Assembly (NCBI GenBank): GCA_037442365.1
Contig: JBBIQK010000001.1
Coordinates: 47,161 to 111,160 of the forward strand
DNA from: GBS-DC sp037442365
GTDB taxonomy: Bacteria > Armatimonadota > Fimbriimonadia > Fimbriimonadales > GBS-DC
Direction: 5' to 3'
DNA length: 64,000 nucleotides
The position numbers were made by a program, and so were the translations under genes. The stretch's first letter is position 1. Each line of letters begins with the position of its first letter. Under the pieces are notes generated by a model. The model was not told the origin of the DNA. It searched no databases and worked only from the letters and a program-made list of their open reading frames with translations. This document shows positions 24,859 through 34,200 of the stretch, piece by piece.

Positions 24859-27800
24859 AGTCGCCGTCGGCGTCGAACGGGCTGATGTAGAAGCGCGGTT
24901 GGATTGCCCCACCGTAGATGTTGCCCACGCCGTTGCGCGTGCTGCTCCAGAACAGCAGGATTGACTCGTCCAGCGCGCCGTAGGAATCGCCCAACTGCGG
25001 GTTGCCGCGGAACTCCACATTCGGCGTCGTCCACAGGTACAGCTCGTTCGTGGGCAGGTCAATCGGCACGGGCGAGGTGTATTCGACCTCCGTGGCGAAG
25101 GAACGTGCGAGGTTGCCCTCGTCGATCCAGCGCACCACGAGCGTTTCGGTCAGCTCCACGATGTTGCCTGCGCGGTCGCGCGCCAGGTAGCGCACCTGCA
25201 CTTCCTTGCCGAGGTCGGCGGCAGTGAAGTAGATATTGCCGCGCAGGCCGTCATATTCGTAGAAGCCCAGCCCTGCGCCCGCCACATTGTTCGCCGTGAG
25301 CTGCACTACCGCGTGGTTCGAGCCCAGCGCGAGAGTGAACGCCCCCGTCTGCACGGGCACGCGCCCGCGCTGGGTCAGGATGGGCGACTGCAGGCGCACG
25401 CCCGGACGCAACGTCTTGAAGAAGAAGTTGCCCGAGCTGTTAGGCGGCGCGCTCGTGCGGCGGAAGAAGAGCCAGATTCGATCCACCGACGGGCGCTCGC
25501 CCGCTTCCACAGCGCCGTTGTTCGCGCCTTTGCGCACGGGCGAGTCGCCCGGGTTGTTCTCTGTGTGGCGCGGGTTCATGGTGCGCTGGAAGACGGTGCG
25601 CAGCTGCGAATAGGTCCCCGCCGAGCCGGGCGCAATCGCGCTGACACGGTACACGCGCGGGCGGTAGGTCACCGTCACGAGATCGTTCAGGCGCGGCGCG
25701 AAGTTCACGAAGCGTACCGTGCCGTTGTTGGGGTCCACCACGATACGCCCGCGCGGCAACAGGTTCACCACCTGCCCGCCGCCGCCCAGTACTGGCTCGT
25801 TGAACTCGAACTGCAGCAGCCCCGTCTGCTCGTCCACCGTCGGCGTCTGCAGGACGAACTGCGTCGGGTTGGCAGGATTACGCCCCAGCAAGACAGAGAC
25901 GCCATTGATTTTGATGTCCAGGTCGGGCGCGCTGGGGACGCTGTTCCAGCCTCGCTCGATGAACGCCCAGTCGAGGTGGCGGGTGCGCCACACATTCTGG
26001 TCAGGGTCTTTCTGGGCGACCTCGTCGGCGACCACAGGCAGGAACCGCTCCTGCGTGACGCCCAGCGAACGATCGGCGCGGTTGTCGCTCAGCGTGAGCA
26101 GGTTGCCGTTGCGCGGGTTCACATAGAACCGCTGCATCAGCACCTCCGACTCGTTGCGGTCGCCAGCTGTGCCGATGAAGTAGACATCCGCCAGGTAGAC
26201 AAAGTTCGTGTTGCTGGCGTCGGGGTTCGCAGCGACGCGGTAGAGATTCGCGCTGACGCTCTCCACCGAGCGCACTACAGGCGAAAGCGGCACACGCTGC
26301 TCGCGCCGCCAGACGCTGAACAGGTCGCCTTCCGAAGCGATGGCGAAAATCTGGCTGCGTCCCGACGGCGCGGCGACATAGAACAGCCAGTTGCCCACAC
26401 CGTCCACGCCCGCGATGGAGAGGTTGGAACGCGGCATGACCGGGTCTAACGGAACCGCCTGCGGATTGCCCACCGGGTTGCCGGTCTGCGTGTCCAGCGG
26501 CACATAGAACAGCAGTTCGTATTTCTGATTGCGCAGGATGACCTCGCCTGTCCAGAACAGATACGCCACAGGGCGTCCGCCGCCGCGCACGCCCGTGTCC
26601 TGCGCCACGCGGATGAACGGGCGATAGTGCTTGATGGTCGCGATTTCCGCATCGGTCAGTGCGCGTCCCAGCCCAAGCGCCGTGCTGAAGAGGTTGCCGC
26701 TGGGGTCGTTCGGGTAGGGACCGAGGGGCGCTTCCCACCAGCGGTTCAGCGCGTCAGGCGACCAGCCGTTCGAGGTGCGGATGCCATTCTGCAGGGTGTT
26801 CGCGCCGTTCCAGTCGAGCGTCGCTTTGTAGAGGTAGAAGCTATTGGGGCGTCCTGTCGGATCGAGGCGGTTGCTCACCCAGTAGAGGTGCAGCCTGCCC
26901 GTCTCCGGGTCGCGGAACGCGGCGGGTGTGATGTCGCTGATCGCGCTTGCCGCCGTATCAATCATCGGCGCGACGCCCCGATTCGTGCCGCCCGTGAGCT
27001 GGGTCTCGCGCACGCGCGCCACGAGTCGCATCGGCGGCGTGGCGAATGCGCCGTTCACGGCGCCGGGCGTGCCGCCGTCGTTGTGCTGGTACGGCGCAAT
27101 CAGTTGCGAGTAGACGCCCATCGGCTGGAACGGCGGGATTGCGAGCGAGACCTGCGGCTTGCGCGGCTCGACCACGATGCTGGGGTCGCGCCGCGGCGGA
27201 ATCGCGGGCTGCGTCAGCACCGTCGAGGTGTAGTCGCCCACCTGCGGCTTCTGCAGAATGGGGTACGGCTGGTTGTTGCCCGGATAAAACGGATTCGGCT
27301 GCGGCCAGAAGCGCGTGTCCAGCGTGCTGGCGACCGTTGTCCACGCGGGCATCCCCGTAAAGAAGCTCACCATATCCGAGAAGAGGAACACTGTGCCCGA
27401 CGGGCTGCCAAACGCCTTGCCCAGATAGACGGGGTACAGGTTCACATTCCCCTCGTTGCGCACGGTGAAGGTCTTCCAGAACGGCTCAAAGATCGGGTTG
27501 TCGGGGCGGAAAGTGGACGACGGATGGTTCGCGAACAGGTTGCCCCAGTTGAAGCCGAATCCGCCGGGCAGCGAGCCGAGGTCGATGGTCTGCTCCTCTA
27601 CAAAGAGGCGTTCATCGGGCTGGACAGTCGCGGTGGAGACCAGCTCGCGGTACGCTTCGATGCGCAGGTTCTGCGACACGCCCGGCTGGAGCACGCTCTC
27701 CAGCCCGTCGAATCGCCCGTTGTTGTTCGAATCGGCGAATACATAGGTACGGGAGGAGTAGCCAGTCAGGTTCGCGGGCTGGAAGCGCGGGATTTCGACC

Positions 27801-30800
27801 TGCACATCGACGCGGGTACCTGTCGACAGCAGGCGCGCTGCAGCGCGTTGCAGGTCGGTGCCGCCGCCCAGCAGCATCTGGATGCGTCGCCCGGAGATGT
27901 CGGGATAGTCCGGGCTGCGGTTGGGGAGCGTGGGCATCACTTCCCATGGCAACGCACGGATGACCGCCGCTGCCCCGCCCTGCCAGCGCATATCGTCCAC
28001 ATACGCACGGGCGTTGATGGCAATCGGCGCCACATTCGAGGTTTGTGGCGTGCGTCGGTCGCGTGCGAAGAAATCGCCAAATAGCGTCTTGCCGTGCTCG
28101 CCTGCGCCAACAGGTACGATACCGCCTGCCGGGGTACGGAAGCGCGCGCTGACCAGCGTGCCGTTATTACCGTTGAACAGATTCTGATCGGTACCGCCTG
28201 CGCCGACGACACCGACGCCTTCCAGCCCCACCGGATTCGCAACGCCGAAACGCCAGCCCGCGCCAGTGAGCAGGGAGTCGGGGTCGTCGCCGCCGTAGGG
28301 CGGCACTTCCAGACCGCCTCCAGCCGCAGGACGGTCGATCTCGGCTGTCTCAATCGCAAGGTCGGAGGTCCAGCCTGCGTTGCCGAAGCGCACCTGCAGC
28401 TCGTACTTCTCGCCCGGCGTGTAGAAGTTGTTGCCCGACGCCTGAACAGTGATGGACTGCACCGCCACCCAAGCCAGGTCAGGGTTGCCCGTGGGCGGTC
28501 GAGTCGTCTGGCGGGGCGCAAGCGTATATTCCACGCGCGTAACGCCCGGACCAATCAGCTGGATGCGTATCGGCTGCGGGTTCGTGCCCTGCTTGAAGTT
28601 CCACACGACCACATAAATCGTGTCGCCCCACTCGAGCGCATCAGGGAAGCGCGGCTCCAGCTCGTCGGGGCGTATTGTGCCTGCCAGTACCGCATCCGCA
28701 TCTTCCTTGCGCGTGGTCACCGAGACGCGCAGTCGGGAGTAGTCCGAGCCGTCGGGGGTTGTGGTCTGGGTCGGCGTGCGAATGATGCCGCCCAGTCCCG
28801 TCTCCGGGGCTGTGATTGCGACGCCCAGCACATTGTAGGCGTATACGATGCCCTCATCGTCCGCTGCATAGAGCCAGTTGTCCAGCACGCCCGGCGAGGC
28901 GAACACCGTGTTGGCGTACAAATCCCATCCTTCGAACGATTTGCCGTTGCGATCGTTCACCTGCTCGTCGGCGTGGAGTGCGAGCAGCTGTCCTGAATTG
29001 GTGGCGACCACCACGGCGGGGCGGTCCCCTATCAGGTTGCCATTCGCGTCGGTGTCGCGCACATAGGTGAATATCGGCGAGCTGAAAATCGCCCCGCCGA
29101 GGTTTTCACTGATGTAGCGCAGCTCGCCTGTATCAGCGTTAAAGGCAGTGATGCGCCCGCCTGCGCCGCCGACATAGACGATGTTTTCCGAAACGCCCCG
29201 GTACAGCAGCCCCTGCACGACCAGCGGCGAGCTGTAGAAGAAGTTGAACAGCGGCGTCAGGGGCGCGCTAAGCGCCGGGCGCGCCCATTCCAGCGAGCCG
29301 TTGTCCGCCTTTACCGCGTAGAGTCGCCCACCGTTCAGGCTGCCCGTCGTGAAGTAGACGCGCCCCAGCGCGACCGCAGGCGTGCTGGTAATCGGCTCAA
29401 TAGGATTCTGATCCTCAGGCGGATAAACCCACGCCACACGCTCGTCTTCTGTTGTGTTGGGATCGTCCTGGCGAGATGGATTCAACGCAATCAGCCGCCC
29501 GAACTGGTTGCCGCCCTCCGAGCTGCCGATGTAGATCAGCCCTGTGCCAGGATCATAGGTAGGCGTCGAGACGAACGACGCGCCGAATCGATCGTACTGC
29601 CAGTGGAAGTAGGTGTCCGCGTCTTCAGGGTCTAAATCGGTCTTTATGAGATAGACCGAGCCTGCGGGGTTGCCAATCGCGACCAGGTCCTCGCTTTCCA
29701 GAATCAGCGGCGAGGCGTAGCTGAAGCTGGTGGAGTTCGTGGGCTTGACAATCCAGTAGAGTTTGGTCTCGCCGCGGCGGGTGTCGTTCTCGCCGTCGCC
29801 CAGCGCGTCGATGGCGTAGACCGCGCCGTTTTGAGCGCCAAATATCACCACCCAGCGCAGGACGGTGCTGCTGCCGTCGCGCACGCGCACCCTGCCAACC
29901 GCAGGCGTACTGAAGACGGCGTTCGTCAGCCCGTCCGCGCTCACCACGCGAATCGCGTCCGCAATCACGCGCTGCGAACCCGCCGCCACATCCTCAGGCG
30001 AGTAGTTGGTCACGGAGATTTCGTAGGTGCGTCCACTGCGCATTTCCACCGGCAGGTTATTGAGCAGCACCCACCGCCCGCCGAACCGCTGGTCGACGCG
30101 CACACTCAGATTGTCGCCCTCATTCTCAATCACATACTGCGCCTGTCGCGCGTTCAGGTCGTCCGAGGGGAACCATGCATACACATAATACAGCCCGCGC
30201 GTCGGCACTTGAATCTTCCAGTAGGCGCGCTGGATATTGCTGGCGTCGTTGGTGGGCGCGATTTCGTGGTAGAGGCGTTCGTAGCGGTCGCCCAGCGCAT
30301 CGTTCGGCGTGAACAGCCCTGCGGTGAAGTTCGCGTTCTCGTCGTCATAGACCTGTCCTTCGCCCTGACCGGGCAAATCGGGCACGCGGAAAGTCCAGCG
30401 CACGCGCGCGCCGCGCGTGCCAACGGGGTTCTCCATACAGGTAATCGTGCCGTTGCCGTTCGCCACATACACCAGATGGTTGCCTGCGTTCAGCGGGCTG
30501 CGAATCGCCACGGGCGACGCCTGCACCGTGCCGTAGTCGGGCACGAAGCGCACCGCATCCGCCGCGACAATCGGCGTGATACTCAGTGGATAGTCGGGAC
30601 TGGTTTGGCGAATGAGGTTGTTGAGCGTGACGACAATCTCCGATGCGCCATCGTGATAGAACGGTCGGTCGCCCAGCGGTTGCCACCCGCCCAGCGTCTG
30701 GTTCAGGTACAGCGTTGTTTCGGTTCCCGTCGCGTCCGCCACCTCATACTCCGCCTGGCGTGCGTAGGAGGCGTCGAATCCGCCCACGCGCGTGTTGTCG

Positions 30801-31237
30801 CTGGGCACATAGACCCAGATTCGGTAGTAGCCCGGCGGAAGTTGCCCACTGCGCCATGCGAAGCGAGCAACCGTGGGTACCGGGTCGCCCGGATTAATGG
30901 GCTCACGCACGCACTCGATATACTGATAGGGCACGGTCGAATCTGGGTCGTCCAGATACGGGTCTACCGCTCGCTCCGCTGCGGAGGGCGTCTTCCACGC
31001 GCCTGCGGGGGTTGAACTGGTAAGTCCCACTGCATCATTATCCACCACGACGGGCAGACGCACCGAGTCCATATCGGGCAGCGTCCACGCCAGCAGGAAG
31101 TTCACCAGACTGCTCTGGGCGTTAGTGGTCGTTCCCGTGCGCTGATTGCTGCCGCGATGGGTACTCCAGCTGTCCTGCGCGGCGCTCAGCGCCAGCGTCG
31201 CCGCGCCAATCCAGAACCCCGCAACCAATCGCTTCAT
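24857..31237 (-). CDS. Giant secreted beta-propeller protein, candidate pilus-tip adhesin (PilY1 position)
   Basis: About 2126 residues with a Sec signal peptide (MKRLVAGFWIG to ALSAAQ). Two modules resembling golvesin/xanthan-lyase carbohydrate-binding domains (about 130-232 and 337-432) share the pattern YYxxYxxxP, VDQxxGGxW, ADAxRxV. A PQQ-like beta-propeller follows (about 445-810) with blades such as VYAIDALGDG, GRLYAVKADNG and GRITAFNADTG. It contains a calcium-type loop, DTDANGNLIGD (about 728-738). The remaining ~1300 residues are beta-rich, Pro/Gly-rich, with another EF-like loop DSNNNGRFD, and end in FDADGD. ATG 31237 has GGAGG upstream; ATG 31261 is the alternative. It is last in the pilin operon. 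Confidence 0.85.
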   Translation of the reverse strand: MKRLVAGFWIGAATLALSAAQDSWSTHRGSNQRTGTTTNAQSSLVNFLLAWTLPDMDSVRLPVVVDNDAVGLTSSTPAGAWKTPSAAERAVDPYLDDPDSTVPYQYIECVREPINPGDPVPTVARFAWRSGQLPPGYYRIWVYVPSDNTRVGGFDASYARQAEYEVADATGTETTLYLNQTLGGWQPLGDRPFYHDGASEIVVTLNNLIRQTSPDYPLSITPIVAADAVRFVPDYGTVQASPVAIRSPLNAGNHLVYVANGNGTITCMENPVGTRGARVRWTFRVPDLPGQGEGQVYDDENANFTAGLFTPNDALGDRYERLYHEIAPTNDASNIQRAYWKIQVPTRGLYYVYAWFPSDDLNARQAQYVIENEGDNLSVRVDQRFGGRWVLLNNLPVEMRSGRTYEISVTNYSPEDVAAGSQRVIADAIRVVSADGLTNAVFSTPAVGRVRVRDGSSTVLRWVVIFGAQNGAVYAIDALGDGENDTRRGETKLYWIVKPTNSTSFSYASPLILESEDLVAIGNPAGSVYLIKTDLDPEDADTYFHWQYDRFGASFVSTPTYDPGTGLIYIGSSEGGNQFGRLIALNPSRQDDPNTTEDERVAWVYPPEDQNPIEPITSTPAVALGRVYFTTGSLNGGRLYAVKADNGSLEWARPALSAPLTPLFNFFYSSPLVVQGLLYRGVSENIVYVGGAGGRITAFNADTGELRYISENLGGAIFSSPIFTYVRDTDANGNLIGDRPAVVVATNSGQLLALHADEQVNDRNGKSFEGWDLYANTVFASPGVLDNWLYAADDEGIVYAYNVLGVAITAPETGLGGIIRTPTQTTTPDGSDYSRLRVSVTTRKEDADAVLAGTIRPDELEPRFPDALEWGDTIYVVVWNFKQGTNPQPIRIQLIGPGVTRVEYTLAPRQTTRPPTGNPDLAWVAVQSITVQASGNNFYTPGEKYELQVRFGNAGWTSDLAIETAEIDRPAAGGGLEVPPYGGDDPDSLLTGAGWRFGVANPVGLEGVGVVGAGGTDQNLFNGNNGTLVSARFRTPAGGIVPVGAGEHGKTLFGDFFARDRRTPQTSNVAPIAINARAYVDDMRWQGGAAAVIRALPWEVMPTLPNRSPDYPDISGRRIQMLLGGGTDLQRAAARLLSTGTRVDVQVEIPRFQPANLTGYSSRTYVFADSNNNGRFDGLESVLQPGVSQNLRIEAYRELVSTATVQPDERLFVEEQTIDLGSLPGGFGFNWGNLFANHPSSTFRPDNPIFEPFWKTFTVRNEGNVNLYPVYLGKAFGSPSGTVFLFSDMVSFFTGMPAWTTVASTLDTRFWPQPNPFYPGNNQPYPILQKPQVGDYTSTVLTQPAIPPRRDPSIVVEPRKPQVSLAIPPFQPMGVYSQLIAPYQHNDGGTPGAVNGAFATPPMRLVARVRETQLTGGTNRGVAPMIDTAASAISDITPAAFRDPETGRLHLYWVSNRLDPTGRPNSFYLYKATLDWNGANTLQNGIRTSNGWSPDALNRWWEAPLGPYPNDPSGNLFSTALGLGRALTDAEIATIKHYRPFIRVAQDTGVRGGGRPVAYLFWTGEVILRNQKYELLFYVPLDTQTGNPVGNPQAVPLDPVMPRSNLSIAGVDGVGNWLFYVAAPSGRSQIFAIASEGDLFSVWRREQRVPLSPVVRSVESVSANLYRVAANPDASNTNFVYLADVYFIGTAGDRNESEVLMQRFYVNPRNGNLLTLSDNRADRSLGVTQERFLPVVADEVAQKDPDQNVWRTRHLDWAFIERGWNSVPSAPDLDIKINGVSVLLGRNPANPTQFVLQTPTVDEQTGLLQFEFNEPVLGGGGQVVNLLPRGRIVVDPNNGTVRFVNFAPRLNDLVTVTYRPRVYRVSAIAPGSAGTYSQLRTVFQRTMNPRHTENNPGDSPVRKGANNGAVEAGERPSVDRIWLFFRRTSAPPNSSGNFFFKTLRPGVRLQSPILTQRGRVPVQTGAFTLALGSNHAVVQLTANNVAGAGLGFYEYDGLRGNIYFTAADLGKEVQVRYLARDRAGNIVELTETLVVRWIDEGNLARSFATEVEYTSPVPIDLPTNELYLWTTPNVEFRGNPQLGDSYGALDESILLFWSSTRNGVGNIYGGAIQPRFYISPFDADGD

Positions 31238-31263
31238 GCCGTGCCTCCAGTGATGCCTCATCT

Positions 31264-34200
31264 CTAAAATCCTCCCCGATCGGCGGAGCTGGGCTTGCGC
31301 AGTTGCGTCGAGCCGCTCAGTTCAGGACGGTCGAGCGTACTCCACACAATCGATGCGTTGCCGAAGCCCAGGTCGTCGCGCCCAGCGTTATAGTCGTTCG
31401 CATCCAGCTCAAACACCTCACCTGGGAACTCGCGCGGCTCGATGTTGGAGCCTGAGCGCACCAGCGTCGTGCCGCTGTAGGCGTTCACAATCAGCACATT
31501 GCCGTTGCCCAAATAGCGCGCCTGACGCGGCTTGAACAGGATGGGGCGCAGCAGCTCGCCGCCGTCTTCCGCGAGGTCGTTGCCGTCCAGCCGTCGGCGA
31601 ATGGCGTTTGTGTATGCCTCGTTGGTGAGCATCCATGTGACGGGCAGCGTGTCGCCGACGGTTCCTGTGAGTGGCACTTGCAATTCATAAATGCCCGTGC
31701 TGGTCGTCACCAGCAGATAGAGTCCCGCGTTGCCCTGCCCGCTTGCGCTTCGTTTCGCCGTATCGATGGCGACAGGCGCGAGGATGGGCACGACGCGCCC
31801 ATCGGGCAGTTGCATCCGCCGGATATAAATCGTCTGGTCGCGCCCGTTCACAATCAGCTGCAGGGTAATCATGCCCGCTTCGGGCGTGCGGGGGTCAAGC
31901 GGGTCGCTTGTCAGCGTCGCCTCGAACCCACTGGCGGCGGTGTTTTGCACCAGCGTCGCGAATCCGATGCGCGTCGTGTTGCCGTCCCAGTATTCGAACC
32001 GCTGCGCCGACACATAGCGGTAGGCGCGCTCCAGCCGCTGGGTCGGCGTCGTCCAGTAAAGCACGCCCAGCATCGCACCCAGCTGCGCATCCTGCACGGG
32101 AGCGCCCACCGTGAAGGTGTTCGGGTCTGCCTGATAGCGATCCACGATGTCCACCACGCGCGCGTTGCCCGTATCGGTAATCGTGTAGTGAATCCAGTAT
32201 TCCAGCGGCTGGCGGTTCGTGTAGGGGTTGCGGCTGGCAGGCATGAATTCAGTCCAGACCGTGACATCGGTCGGGTTGCGCAGCGTATCGGGCGCGCCTG
32301 CGATGTAGTTGGAGCCGGGCAGGTTGTTCGCCTGCGCCCACGCCTCGTCGCGCAGGTCGACAATCTGCGTCATGTTGCCGTCGTTGTCGCGCAGGGGTAC
32401 GCGGTCGGGAATGAAGCGCGTGATGGTGCGCACTTCCGCGCCCGCGCGGTCGAGAATCGCGACGCGGTTGCGCTCTGGCTCCACAATCAGCAGCTCGTTC
32501 TCGCCGTAGCGGTACACGCGCGCGTTGGGCGTAATCGGGTAGCGCGCCTTGCTGGAAACGATGGAGCCCGTGTAGAAGTCGAGCTGGGTGTTCTCGGTCG
32601 ACCAGACAACGCGCCCGGCGGTGTCCACCTCCAGCAGGCGGCTCTCATCGGCGATAATCGTGCCCTGCCGACTGTACGCCTGCAGCCCCTCGCCCGAACT
32701 AATCACCAGCAGCCCTTCGCCGACTGCGATGGGCGACAGTCCCGTGCCCACCTGCGAGCCTTCCGCAAACCGACGGAACAGCTCGCGCAGGAACGCGCCA
32801 GGATCGGGGTCTTCCTCCAGATCGGTAATCAGGTCGTCGATAAACGGCCAGCGGATAATGGACTGATACTTCAGGGGGTTCACCGGGTCGACGCGCGGGA
32901 TGGTGCCTGCCTGATCCTTGCGCTGGGCGAGGTCGGGTTGCAGGCGGTAGGGGTCGGCGGCGATGCCCAGAATACTGCCGAAGGTCTCCAGTCCGCTCTC
33001 AGTCGGCACGGTAATCTCGCAGGGCAGGAACAGCGTGTCGCCCACCAGCACGGGGTTCGCCTTCAGCTGCTGTCCCAGCAACACGGCGTACCAGCGCATG
33101 TTGTTCCAGTTGCCCGCGATTCGATCGGGATCGAGCAGCGTGTTGAAGGTGTTGCCAACGCTCACCTGCACGGGCTGCGTGAGGCTCAGCACATTCTCCA
33201 GCAGTCGAATCTGCCCGCCGCCGTCCGCTTGCCCGAAGCTGGTGATGCGAATCTGCCCGGTCGTGAAGTCGACCTTGATGTCGGGGTTTGGGCTATTGGG
33301 CGAATAAGCCAGCGATGAAACGATATTGGTAATGGGGTTCGGTCCGGAGCGTCCGTAGTCGCGCTGGCTGATTCGGACATCGCCCGACGCGGCGATAGGC
33401 GCGCCCAGGTCAATCACAAACTGCTCTGGCTCAGCGTCCAGCGCGACGATGGTTGTATAGGGAATACCGATTGGGAAGCCGCCGATACGCGCCTGTCCGA
33501 CGGCGAAGGCGTACACCGCGCCGTCGTAGTAAATCGGCGCGCCGATAAAGGTGAAGTTCATCCACTGGCGCTGTGGCTCGTCATTCGCGTTGGGCACGAA
33601 ATCATTGCTGAAGCGCAGGAAGCGTCCCACGAACCGCATAAAGTATTCGTTCGGCTCGCGGTAGATGGCGCTGGGCGGCACAATCACAGGTTCGGCAGCG
33701 CCGGGCACAACCTGCGAGTAGCCCCCGTGCGACTGCCAGCGCCAGAGAATTTTCGAGCCGCCGCGCGTTTGCTGCTGGGTCGGCGGCGACTGCTCCTGCA
33801 GGGCAATCACGCTGCCGCTGGCGGTGTTGGCGTCGGTCGTGTCCGTGCCTGTTGTGACGTAGAGCACGCCGTTGGGCGCGAGGGTGAAGCCGCGCAGCTT
33901 CTGCGGCGGCGCGGAACTGCTGTCCGAATACGGCGGCAGGCTCGCAAAGGTGCGAAACATCAGGTTGAAGTTCGTTGCATACGCCCAGTCGATATAGTAG
34001 TCGACGATGAAGGTGTAGCCGCTGGTGTCGCCCGTGTAGTTGATGCGTCCCTGTTCCGCGGGCGGATTGAACACGCACTGGCTGGTGATGTCCTCGATGG
34101 CGCCGGAGGTGTTGTTGATTCGGAACACGCGCGGATGGAGCGGGTTCGCGATTCCGTCGTCGGGCACATAGTAGCGGGCGCGCCCGGTGATACGCGAGCG

